Assembly: GCA_028284635.1 (NCBI GenBank)
Contig: JANQRJ010000080.1
Coordinates: forward strand, 1-64,000
Source of the DNA: Pelagicoccus sp.
Lineage (GTDB): Bacteria; Verrucomicrobiota; Verrucomicrobiia; Opitutales; Opitutaceae
Length of the DNA stretch: 64,000 nucleotides
Direction: 5' to 3'
The position numbers and the translations under genes were made by a program. The notes under the pieces were generated by a model. The model did no database searches. It saw only the letters and a list, made by a program, of their open reading frames with translations, and was not told where the DNA came from. Shown in pieces: positions 44,828 through 52,666 of this stretch; within the stretch, counting starts at the first letter, position 1; each line of letters opens with the position of its first letter.

Positions 44828-46633
44828 CTATTTCTTGCGGCGCTTGCCTTTGCCTTTTTCCGCTCCTTCGATCGCCTTTTTGAGGGCGGGTGGAAGCTGG
44901 ACTTCGAAATCGTCGCCGCCGCGCTGGACGAGCCACTGCTGACCGATGGTGAAGACGTTGCTGACCGTCCAGTAGAGCACGAGTCCTGAGGAGAAGGTAT
45001 AAGTGAAGGGGAAGAAGATGAAGGGCATGAACTTCATCATCTTGACCTGGGCGTTGTCCACCGATGGGGCCGGCATGGTCCACATCTGGTAGGCGAGGGT
45101 GACGAGCCAGACGAAGGGGAGGAGGTTTATGGGGAAGTCGCCGAGCAGCGGCATGTTGGGCAGGGTGGCGACGGTGTCCGGCTTCGAGAGATCGCTGATC
45201 CAGAGGAAGTCGGCGAAGCGTAGCTCGGCCGCGCTGCGCAGCATGTAGAAGAGGCCGAAGAATACTGGGATTTGCAGCAGCATGGGCAAGCAGCCGGCGA
45301 CGGGGTTCACTTTGTTGAGCTTGTAGAGCTCCATCATGAGGGTCTGCTGCTTCTGCTGGTTGTCGGGGAAGAGCTCCTTGAGCTTCTTCATGGGCTCGCC
45401 TAGCTTGGACATCTTCTTCATGGAGCGCATGCTGACGAGCGTGATGGGCAGCAGAGCGCCTCTTACCACGAGGGTGAGCAGGATGATGGCGAGTCCCCAG
45501 TTGCCGACGAAGGTGAATAGCCCGTTCATAACGAGAAGCAGGAACTTGGAGATCCAGCCAAAGAAGCCGAACTGCATGGCTTGCTCTTGACCCTTATCTA
45601 GCTTGGAGAGCCGCTTGTGTTCCTTGGGTCCGGCGTAGAAGTCGAAGCTCTGCGTATAGGTCCCGTTGGGCGGGATGCTGAAAGCCTGGAGCTTGATGTC
45701 GGCGGTCAGGCCGGTCTTTGGCTGGCCCTTGGTGGTTTCGTCGCCTGGAAAGTCGACGGGTCGGGCGATGTAGCCTGCGACAGGTTCGTCTGGGGTGATC
45801 AGGGTGATGAAGAACTGGTTTTTGACCGAGGCCCAGACGATGTTGCCGCTGCCCTCGTCGAAGTCCTTCGGTTCGCTGCTGAACATGAGAAAGCCTCCGC
45901 CGAGAAAGTCGCTCTGCTCGACGAATTCGACATCCTCGCCAGTGGAGTATCCGAAAGTCTGCAGGAATCGGTCCTGACTGCCGGAGGGCGCCACGGTGCC
46001 GAGGTTGAGCTGCGGTTGTCCCATCGGCAGGGGCTGGTCGCTGAGATTGCGAAACTCCAGCTCGTGGCGGATCGTGTAGGTTGCGGGGCCTTCGACTTCC
46101 TGGGAAATAGTGTAGCGCCGGGTTACTTCCAACTGGTCGCTAATGCGTCCTCGAAAGGCGATGCTGTCTCGGTCGGAAGTCGGAATCTTTTCGTAGATGA
46201 CGTTCTTTCCGTCGCCGAGGTAGGTGCTCAAGTTCAGGGCAGGAGCGTAGCGCAGGTGGTTCATCGCGTAGGGTTCCTCGCTGTCGAGGGTCGCTTTGAA
46301 ATCCTTGAGAACGATCTCCTTCACGGCTCCGCCGTAGTTGGTGAAAAGCACTTCCACGAGGGGGTTCTCCAGGCTGGAAATGATTTCGTCGCCTCGTTCT
46401 CCGTCGAGCTCGATTTGGGCGTGGCCGCTTACGGGGCCTGGAGCGGGCAAGGGTGCCGAGGGGAAAGGTTGGTTAGGTGGTGTGGCGCTAGGACTCGGCG
46501 GCGTCGTGGAGTCCGTGGGGGCCTCGGAGGGAGCTGGCGCGGGTTCGGGCTGAGGGACCGGAGCAGTCTTGTACATGTAGAAGATCGCCAAGAGCAAAAG
46601 GCTGACTCCGATAAGGGTGTTTTTTTTGTCCAT
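44828..46633 (-). CDS. yidC: Membrane protein insertase YidC
   Basis: 601 residues. It has the N-terminal anchor (IGVSLLLLAIFYMYKTAP), a Pro/Ala-rich linker (about 25-60), the large periplasmic beta-domain (about 65-370) and the conserved C-terminal Oxa1-like core (FVGNWGLAIILLTLVVRGAL with the conserved Arg, PVAGCLPMLLQIPVFFGLFY, FTYTFSSGLVLYWTVSNVFT). The tail is lysine-rich (GAEKGKGKRRKK). It inserts and folds inner-membrane proteins. It follows rnpA, but the usual yidD between them is absent and a REP-like hairpin occupies the gap. Confidence 0.96.
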   Translation of the reverse strand: MDKKNTLIGVSLLLLAIFYMYKTAPVPQPEPAPAPSEAPTDSTTPPSPSATPPNQPFPSAPLPAPGPVSGHAQIELDGERGDEIISSLENPLVEVLFTNYGGAVKEIVLKDFKATLDSEEPYAMNHLRYAPALNLSTYLGDGKNVIYEKIPTSDRDSIAFRGRISDQLEVTRRYTISQEVEGPATYTIRHELEFRNLSDQPLPMGQPQLNLGTVAPSGSQDRFLQTFGYSTGEDVEFVEQSDFLGGGFLMFSSEPKDFDEGSGNIVWASVKNQFFITLITPDEPVAGYIARPVDFPGDETTKGQPKTGLTADIKLQAFSIPPNGTYTQSFDFYAGPKEHKRLSKLDKGQEQAMQFGFFGWISKFLLLVMNGLFTFVGNWGLAIILLTLVVRGALLPITLVSMRSMKKMSKLGEPMKKLKELFPDNQQKQQTLMMELYKLNKVNPVAGCLPMLLQIPVFFGLFYMLRSAAELRFADFLWISDLSKPDTVATLPNMPLLGDFPINLLPFVWLVTLAYQMWTMPAPSVDNAQVKMMKFMPFIFFPFTYTFSSGLVLYWTVSNVFTIGQQWLVQRGGDDFEVQLPPALKKAIEGAEKGKGKRRKK

Positions 46634-46735
46634 CGAATTATTGAAAGGGTTTTCCGGAGGTCGCCGGGCGGCCTCCCGAGGAAAGGGCTCTTACATAGGC
46701 GGGGCTCTTCGCCAAGCAAGCTTAACCGGCCTCTC

Positions 46736-46812
46736 GTAGCGCGGAGCTTTAGCCCGCAGCCGCAGAGAATAGGATCTTGTCTTCGCGGACGCGGGCTAAA
46801 GCTCCGCGCTAC
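46736..46812. repeat. REP-like hairpin between rnpA and yidC
   Basis: GTAGCGCGGAGCTTTAGCCC.. (46736-46757) pairs perfectly with the arm at 46791-46812. The loop contains GAGAATAGGATCTTG, the shared core. The stem is close to that at 43954-44028. Confidence 0.88.
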
Positions 46813-47180
46813 TCGGCCAGCAGGCGTTTGAATTTCAGGGCGTGCAGGAAGCGTTGCTCCAGCTCCTGATAGCTTGCCCGCGTAATCGGGGCCCGCAGCG
46901 AGACGACAATGTCGCAGCGTGGGTTGATCTCGTGCTGGTTCAGGCGGAAAAGTTCGCGAATGCGGCGCTTGGCCAGGTTGCGGGCGACCGAGTTGCCCAC
47001 GCGTCGCGAGGCGGAAACGCCGATGCGCGGACATGAAACATCCGCGTCGCTAGCGGCGCGGATGCGGGAAAAAAGGGCGAAGTACGGACAGCGGTAGGGC
47101 TTGCCCAGATTGCGGATTTCGAGGAAGTCGGCGTTGCGACGCAGGCGGCTCGCGGGACGGAGGGTGAATTTCCCAGCCAT
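46809..47180 (-). CDS. rnpA: Ribonuclease P protein component
   Basis: 123 residues. RnpA signature segments are present: FTLRPASRLRRNADF, RIGVSASRRVGNSVARNLAK and the basic KRRIRELFRLNQ helix that contacts the RNA, followed by DIVVSLRAP. It binds RNase P RNA for tRNA 5' maturation. Its 3' end overlaps the REP-like hairpin by 4 bases, so the last codons derive from the repeat arm. rpmH lies 29 bp upstream. Confidence 0.93.
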   Translation of the reverse strand: MAGKFTLRPASRLRRNADFLEIRNLGKPYRCPYFALFSRIRAASDADVSCPRIGVSASRRVGNSVARNLAKRRIRELFRLNQHEINPRCDIVVSLRAPITRASYQELEQRFLHALKFKRLLAE

Positions 47181-47209
47181 CGGTAAGCCGTAGGTCGGCC
47201 TTTCCTCGT

Positions 47210-47347
47210 CTAGGCGACGGAGAGACGGGCGCGGCCTTTTTTGCGACGAGCGTTGATGACGGCGCGGCCGCCGCGTGTTGCCATGCGGGCTCGGAAGCCG
47301 ATCTTGCGGACTCTTTTGAGGCGGTGTGGTCTGAATGTAGGTCTCAT
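47210..47347 (-). CDS. rpmH: Ribosomal protein L34
   Basis: 45 residues from the ATG at 47347 ([20 protein letters not shown]). The basic sequence [20 protein letters not shown] is typical of L34. It heads the rpmH-rnpA-yidC order common in bacteria. dnaA and an origin are often next to this gene but are not seen here; a metal-binding-protein gene lies divergently instead. Confidence 0.96.
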   Translation of the reverse strand: MRPTFRPHRLKRVRKIGFRARMATRGGRAVINARRKKGRARLSVA

Positions 47348-47468
47348 GACTGGAAAATTGGAAAAAGAGCGAGAAGATGCCGAGACCCTCGCCAGCCTGT
47401 CAAGCTGCAATCCCATCACTTTCAATCCGCCCTCGCGAGATCTTTGAACATGCTTGCGAGCCTCGCCA

Positions 47469-47492
47469 CATACTTTGATTGATCAAAGTATG
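47469..47492. promoter_or_regulatory. 24-bp palindrome upstream of the metal-binding-protein gene
   Basis: CATACTTTGAT at 47469-47479 and ATCAAAGTATG at 47482-47492 are perfect inverted arms around TG. The site is 41 bp before the znuA-like ATG and divergent from rpmH. A TTGACA lies just downstream (47495-47500). Size and symmetry fit an operator, possibly for a metal-responsive repressor such as the DtxR/MntR-like protein encoded at 10077; that link is inference. Confidence 0.6.
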
Positions 47493-47532
47493 AATTGACA
47501 GGCATTCAAAAGACGACTTTCTGGTTTGGGTC

Positions 47533-48462
47533 ATGAAACCGATTCGACGTCATTTGCGGGCGCTTTTGGTAGGCGCGCTCCTCTTTCTAGCTCCTAGCCT
47601 GAGCTTTGCCGCTTTGCGAGTGGTGGCGAGTACCGCCCAGATCGCGGACATCGTGTCCCATGTGGGCGGCGACCGAGTGGAGCTGAAGGTTCTGATGGGT
47701 CCGGGCGTCGATCCCCACCTTTACAAAGCGACAGCCCGCGACGTCATCGATCTGCAGCGAGCGGACCTTATACTGTACAACGGCCTCCACTTGGAAGGAC
47801 GCCTAGCGGAGGCGTTTGCTCGAGTGGACAAGCCGGGCCGTCCGGTCATTGCGGTTGCGGAGAGCATACCTGAAGAGCGATTGCTTGCTTCGAGCGACTA
47901 CGACGATTCCTACGATCCGCATGTTTGGTTCGATCCAGCGCTTTGGGTCCTGGTGGTCGATGCGACTGCAGAAGCCATGGCTCAAGCGGATCCAGAGAAC
48001 GCGACCTTCTTCCGCGAAAACGGAGCGAGTTACCGGGCTGAAGTCGAGGCCTTGCAGGAGTGGGCTGAACGGCGTATCGAAATGATTCCCGCTGAGCATC
48101 GAGTGCTGGTGACCAGCCATGATGCCTACAATTACTTCGGTCGGGCCTTTGGCATCGAGGTAGTTGGCGTGCAAGGGGTCTCGACGGCGACCGAGGCGGG
48201 AATGGCCGACATCACCGCGACTGCCGATCTCATCAAACGCCAGGGTATTCCCGCCATTTTCATCGAGAGCAGCGTCTCGCCTGACACGATCCGGCGCATC
48301 AGCGCGGACTCTGGAGCAGTTGTGGGAGGCGAGCTTTTTTCGGACGCCTTGGGCAGTCCAGGCGATTTACGCGAGGGAATCGGGGGCGGGACCTATGACG
48401 TGGGGACCTACATTGGCGTGTTTAAATACAATGTAGATGTCATCGCTCGCGCCTTGAAATAG
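47533..48462 (+). CDS. Metal ABC transporter substrate-binding protein (ZnuA/TroA/MntA-like)
   Basis: 309 residues with a signal peptide (LLVGALLFLAPSLSFA). Cluster-9 binding-protein features: STAQIADIVSHVGGDRVELK, His62 in GVDPHLYKAT, His130 in YDPHVWFDPALW, GVQGVSTATEAGMADI and IFIESSVSPDTIRRIS. There is no His-rich loop, which favours manganese or iron over zinc, though this is not decisive. No ATPase or permease gene follows; a histidine kinase does. A perfect palindrome upstream suggests metal regulation. Confidence 0.9.
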   Translation: MKPIRRHLRALLVGALLFLAPSLSFAALRVVASTAQIADIVSHVGGDRVELKVLMGPGVDPHLYKATARDVIDLQRADLILYNGLHLEGRLAEAFARVDKPGRPVIAVAESIPEERLLASSDYDDSYDPHVWFDPALWVLVVDATAEAMAQADPENATFFRENGASYRAEVEALQEWAERRIEMIPAEHRVLVTSHDAYNYFGRAFGIEVVGVQGVSTATEAGMADITATADLIKRQGIPAIFIESSVSPDTIRRISADSGAVVGGELFSDALGSPGDLREGIGGGTYDVGTYIGVFKYNVDVIARALK

Positions 48463-48600
48463 CGGAGCTAGGACGATCACGTAATCTTTTTGCGGTCTCG
48501 TATTCTTCCGTCTGGCCTCGCTTCAAGATCGGGCGAGCTTTCACGCATTGCTGTCGACTAGGCCTTATCGTTTGACCATGGTCCCCGTCAATCGAGGATT

Positions 48601-49731
48601 ATGGATACGATGTTGATAGCTCCGTCGCTTGCTCAAGAACTGGCCGAGATACCCGCTTGGGACAATAGCGCCGTGTATGGTTTGGCGATTTCCCTGACGC
48701 TTGTAGCCGCTTTCGTAGCGCTGTTTCGGATACGGGTATCGATCCTCAAGAAGCAGCGTCGCACCTTGGAGCAGCGTGTACGCGAGCGTACGCTCGAGAT
48801 CGAAGAGGCGAATCGCCTTCTGGCGGAAAAGCAAAAGGAGATCTCAGCTCAGAACGAGGAGTTGCGACGCCATAGGGAACACCTCGAGCAGATGATCGAA
48901 GAGCGTACTCGCGAATTGATGCAGGCCAAGCTGCGGGCGGAGGAGTCGGACCGCTTGAAGTCGTCGTTCATCGACAATATGAGCCACGAGATTCGCACGC
49001 CGATGAACGCGATCATCGGATTTTCCGCATTGCTGGGAGACGCCAATATTTCCGATGAGGAGCGCGACGAATTCGTTGGCGTGATCAGCAGCAATGGTCG
49101 CGCCTTGCTCGCCCTGATCGACGACATTCTTGACGTTTCGAAAATCCAGTCGGACGACGTCGAACTCCTTCCCGAACGTATCCAGGTTAGAGATACGCTA
49201 TCGGAATTGAGGGACTTGTATTGCGAGGCCGCGAACCCTGGGGTGAGCATCGAGTTGGTCGACGAAGAGAAGATGGGTGACGTAGTCCTCTTTGCCGATC
49301 TGGAGAGCCTTCGCCAGGCTTTGAGCCACTTGCTCGGCAACGCCTGCAAATATACGGAGAGAGGCAGTATCCGGATCGCATGTCGATCTGGCGAGGACGA
49401 AGCGGTATTCGAGGTGGCGGATACGGGAATCGGTATCGCCCGATCCGAGCAAGGACGAATATTCGAGCATTTCTACAAGGTGGAAGGCGAGGGTTTGCGT
49501 CGCTTCTCGGGCATTGGGGTGGGGTTGTCCATCTGCCGTCGGCTTGCCCAAATGATGGGCGGCCGAGTTTGGGTGGAATCCCAGCTTGGCGAGGGCTCTC
49601 GCTTTTTTCTCGCGGTGCCGCTTGGCGTGGATCCGGCTTCGGATTCCACTGGGGCCTGTCTTTCCGGGCAGTCGGTTGGCAGCGGCTGTGCGGCACTGGG
49701 CGTATTGCCGAATCTAGAGGCAACCGATTGA
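48601..49731 (+). CDS. Membrane-bound sensor histidine kinase
   Basis: 376 residues. One predicted N-terminal transmembrane helix (AVYGLAISLTLVAAFVALF) is followed by a long coiled coil (about 48-118), then the HisKA box with His129 (FIDNMSHEIRTPMNAIIGFS) and the HATPase_c domain (HLLGNACKYTERG, VADTGIGIARSEQGRIFEHF, GIGVGLSICRRLAQMMGGR). There is no visible sensor domain outside the membrane; the coiled coil may be the signalling element. No response regulator is adjacent. 48463-48600 upstream holds no gene. Confidence 0.9.
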   Translation: MDTMLIAPSLAQELAEIPAWDNSAVYGLAISLTLVAAFVALFRIRVSILKKQRRTLEQRVRERTLEIEEANRLLAEKQKEISAQNEELRRHREHLEQMIEERTRELMQAKLRAEESDRLKSSFIDNMSHEIRTPMNAIIGFSALLGDANISDEERDEFVGVISSNGRALLALIDDILDVSKIQSDDVELLPERIQVRDTLSELRDLYCEAANPGVSIELVDEEKMGDVVLFADLESLRQALSHLLGNACKYTERGSIRIACRSGEDEAVFEVADTGIGIARSEQGRIFEHFYKVEGEGLRRFSGIGVGLSICRRLAQMMGGRVWVESQLGEGSRFFLAVPLGVDPASDSTGACLSGQSVGSGCAALGVLPNLEATD

Positions 49732-49810
49732 AGTCGTTTTCGCTTTGGGAACGTTGGATGTATGCGGGTGCGAAACTGTTTCGTATTCGCAATCCAAAAA
49801 CTGAATACGG

Positions 49811-50284
49811 ATGACTATGAAAGCGAAAAAAACGGCTAGAAAAGCGAAGCGAACGACAACGACTGATGCCTTGCGGCAGGCTTTGGCAGACAGCTATGCC
49901 TTGCTGGCTCAGACGCATATCTGCCATTGGAATGTAAGGGGTCCGGGGTTTTTCGCCCTGCATGCCGCTTTCGAGGAGCAGTACACCGAGCTTTTCACGG
50001 CGATCGACGAAATTGCCGAACGGATCCGGGCTCTTGGCGAACTCGCGCCAGGAGGACTTGGCAATTTGGCCAAGATGGCTGGTATTGCCGAGATTGCGGA
50101 AGACAGCAACGCGGAGGAGATGGTGGCCCATCTGGTGGAGGTGAACCAGAAGCTGGTCAAGAGCTTGGTCGCCGTTCGCGATCTTGCGGGAGCCTCGGGG
50201 GATTCCCAGACCGAGGACCTCATGATCGCTCGCCTCCAGACGCACGAAAAGACGATCTGGATGCTCAAGAGCTTCTTGGATTGA
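49811..50284 (+). CDS. dps: Dps-family ferritin-like DNA-protection protein
   Basis: 157 residues with a Lys/Arg-rich N-terminal tail (KAKKTARKAKRTTTT), as in DNA-binding Dps. Dps ferroxidase residues are visible: His39 (HWNVRGPGF), His51 and Glu55, and Asp66 with Glu70 (AIDEIAERIRALGE). It forms dodecamers that oxidise and store iron and protect DNA during oxidative stress. Close to the metal-binding-protein gene, which fits metal homeostasis. Confidence 0.92.
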   Translation: MTMKAKKTARKAKRTTTTDALRQALADSYALLAQTHICHWNVRGPGFFALHAAFEEQYTELFTAIDEIAERIRALGELAPGGLGNLAKMAGIAEIAEDSNAEEMVAHLVEVNQKLVKSLVAVRDLAGASGDSQTEDLMIARLQTHEKTIWMLKSFLD

Positions 50285-50376
50285 GGGGCGTTTCGGTCTA
50301 GTACGCCAAACTCGCTCGCGCATTCTAGATTGACAAATGCAGAGGGTTGTCGTGCGGAAGCAGAGTCTTGATCTGG

Positions 50377-51546
50377 CTAGATTTCCTCCGAGCTGCACGG
50401 GAGCAGTATCTTGAGCTTTGGAATTTCGTCGGCAGGGAGAACAGTGATCCTTTTGTCCAGCGGGTAGCGTTGCGAGCCAGGGTAGACGATCCAGAGATGC
50501 TCTAGCGATAGGTCGTTTAGGGCCGTTCGCATGGAGCGAGTTGCGCTGGGCGCGTCGGCATGCTTGAATTCGAAGCCATGGCGTCTGCCGCGTATGGTGA
50601 GCATCAAGTCAAGCTCGGCTCCAGCGTGCGTGCCCCAGAAACATGCGGAATGGGCGGAAAATTGGGCGAGGATCTGCTCGAGGGCGAAGCCTTCCCAGGA
50701 AGCTCCGAGTTTGGGGTGGCCGAGCAAATCCTGATGGGTTTCCAACTCGAGGAGGGCGTGGAGGAGGCCGGAGTCGCGAACGTAGATCTTGGGTGACTTG
50801 AGTTGTCGTTTCTTCAGGTTTTCGTGCCAGGGGGGCAGGATGCGAGCGACGTAGCTGCCGGCCAGGATGTCGAGATACCGTCGAGCGGTCGGTTCGCTGG
50901 TTCCGAGAGAGCGGGCGAATTCGGCGCCATTCCATACTTGGCCGTGATAGTGGGCGATCATGGTCCAGAATCTGCGAAGCCTCTCTGCGGGGATCGCGAT
51001 GCCGAACTGCGGTAGATCTCTTTCGAGGAACGTGCGAATGAAGCTCTGGCGCCAGGCGTGGGAAGCGGCGTTGCTCGTCGAGAGAAAGGAACGGGGAAAG
51101 CCGCCGCGGAGCCAAAGCTTTGACAGGTTCTCTGGCTCCGCTTCGCCCAGATCGAAGCCTGCGAGATCGATGAGAGCCACTCTGCCGGCGAGCGACTCCG
51201 AAACGCCTCGGATGAGATCCGGCGAGGCGCTGCCCAGGAGAAGAAATCGAGCGGGCTGTTTCGGGCGGTCGAGCAGGACCCGAAGCGTCTCGAAGAGGGC
51301 GGGCATGCGCTGGATTTCGTCTATAACCACGAGTCCTTCGAGCGAGCCAAGCGTTTGTTCCGGGGACTCGAGACGTCGTCGATCCACGGCGCTTTCGAGG
51401 TCGAAAAAGATGCCGTCCTTCTCTTGCTGCCCGAAAAGTCGGGCGAGGGTGGTCTTGCCGCATTGTCTCGGACCAGAGAGAGCGACTGCGGGGTGGTTTT
51501 CGAAGCCGTCGGCGATCGCTTTGACGTATCTGGGGCGCGAGATCAT
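50377..51546 (-). CDS. AAA-family ATPase with DUF4143 domain
   Basis: 389 residues. Walker A is LSGPRQCGKTTLARLF and Walker B is LVVIDEIQRMP; a sensor-like LLLGSASPDLI follows. The C-terminal half matches DUF4143 (winged helix and nuclease-like part: SYVARILPPWHENLKKRQLK, KIYVRDSGLLHALLEL, then AELDLMLTIRGRRHGFEFKH). Such proteins are common, often mobile, and their cellular role is undefined. The 183-bp gap to purC is AT-rich near its start and holds no gene. Confidence 0.9.
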   Translation of the reverse strand: MISRPRYVKAIADGFENHPAVALSGPRQCGKTTLARLFGQQEKDGIFFDLESAVDRRRLESPEQTLGSLEGLVVIDEIQRMPALFETLRVLLDRPKQPARFLLLGSASPDLIRGVSESLAGRVALIDLAGFDLGEAEPENLSKLWLRGGFPRSFLSTSNAASHAWRQSFIRTFLERDLPQFGIAIPAERLRRFWTMIAHYHGQVWNGAEFARSLGTSEPTARRYLDILAGSYVARILPPWHENLKKRQLKSPKIYVRDSGLLHALLELETHQDLLGHPKLGASWEGFALEQILAQFSAHSACFWGTHAGAELDLMLTIRGRRHGFEFKHADAPSATRSMRTALNDLSLEHLWIVYPGSQRYPLDKRITVLPADEIPKLKILLPCSSEEI

Positions 51547-51730
51547 TTCCTTGAAAAACTAAAGTTAAATTTTAGATTTTCAAGGAAAACATGAACCTGC
51601 CATAGCTTTTGAAAAAGGCGATGTCGGAATGATTGGGAGGAGGAGGGAGCAAGGCGGGATCGTGCCGGTCGCGTATTGGCCGCGAGTCGTCTTCGGAGAA
51701 GCCGACCCACCTTGAATTTGTCTTGGGTGG

Positions 51731-52657
51731 CTAACCTGCGGTTGCGACGAGCTTGCTGTAGACTTCAAGGTAGCGTGATTGGGCTTTGGATACGATTTCC
51801 TCTGGGAGTTGCGGGCCGGGGGCTGCTTTGTTCCAGCCGTCTACGGTTTCGAGGTAGTCGCGGATGATCTGCTTGTCGTAGCTGGCTGGGCTGGCGCCGA
51901 CCCGGTACTCGGCGGCGTCCCAGTAGCGGGAGGAGTCGGGCGTGAGGACTTCGTCGATGAGATAGAGTTGGCCGTTCTCGTCTTGGCCGAATTCGAACTT
52001 CGTATCCGCTAGGATGATACCGGCTTTCTTGGCGAGTTCGCTGCCGAAGCGGTAGAGCTCCAAACTAATGCGCTTTACCTCGTCGAATACATCCTGACCG
52101 ACGATTGCGGTGGCTTCGGCGGGGGTTACGGGCATGTCGTGGCCCTCCGCTGCTTTGGTGGTGGGGGTGAAGATGGGCTCGGGGAGCTGGGATGCTTGCT
52201 GGAGTCCAGTGGGCAGGGCGATGCCGCAGACGCTGCGGTCCTGCTGGTAGGAGCTCCAGCCAGAGCCGGTCAGATAGCCGCGAACGACGCATTCGATGGC
52301 CAGGGGCTTGAGCTTGCGTACGGCCATGCTGCGCAACTGGCTGTCGCGGCCGAGAGAGAGAGTCTGGGAGAGGATCTTCTGCTCGTCGGGCAGGATGTGG
52401 TTGGGAGCTATGCGTTTGGTCTGCTCGAACCAGAAGTGGCTGAGCTGGGTAAGGATGATGCCGCGGCCAGGTATTCCGCCGGGCAGGACGACGTCGAAGG
52501 CGGAGATGCGGTCGGTGGCCACGAGCAGGACGTTTTCGCCGAGGTCGTAGATTTCGCGTACCTTGCCGGATGCGATCTTCCGAGCGGGGATGGTTTCGGC
52601 CAGCTCGCGGGCTGGCGTTTTGGGCAATGCCTTCTGAAGTTCTTCGCCGGTTAGCAT
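51731..52657 (-). CDS. purC: Phosphoribosylaminoimidazole-succinocarboxamide synthase
   Basis: 308 residues, the longer PurC type. The motifs KIASGKVREIYDLGENVLLVATDRISAFD and IECVVRGYLTGSGW and DTKFEFG with LTPDSSRYW are present. It ligates aspartate to CAIR in purine synthesis. It begins only 9 bp after the stop of the coiled-coil gene of the NTPase cluster, so it may be read through from that operon, though its function is unrelated. Confidence 0.95.
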   Translation of the reverse strand: MLTGEELQKALPKTPARELAETIPARKIASGKVREIYDLGENVLLVATDRISAFDVVLPGGIPGRGIILTQLSHFWFEQTKRIAPNHILPDEQKILSQTLSLGRDSQLRSMAVRKLKPLAIECVVRGYLTGSGWSSYQQDRSVCGIALPTGLQQASQLPEPIFTPTTKAAEGHDMPVTPAEATAIVGQDVFDEVKRISLELYRFGSELAKKAGIILADTKFEFGQDENGQLYLIDEVLTPDSSRYWDAAEYRVGASPASYDKQIIRDYLETVDGWNKAAPGPQLPEEIVSKAQSRYLEVYSKLVATAG

Positions 52658-52666
52658 GCGGGCACC

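Noticed and set aside
47348..47532. Replication origin next to rpmH
   Set aside because: No DnaA-box cluster, no AT-rich unwinding region and no dnaA gene seen.
51547..51730. Terminator-like CCACC/GGTGG hairpin near 51710
   Set aside because: Five-base stem with a long loop and no T-run; too weak to call.
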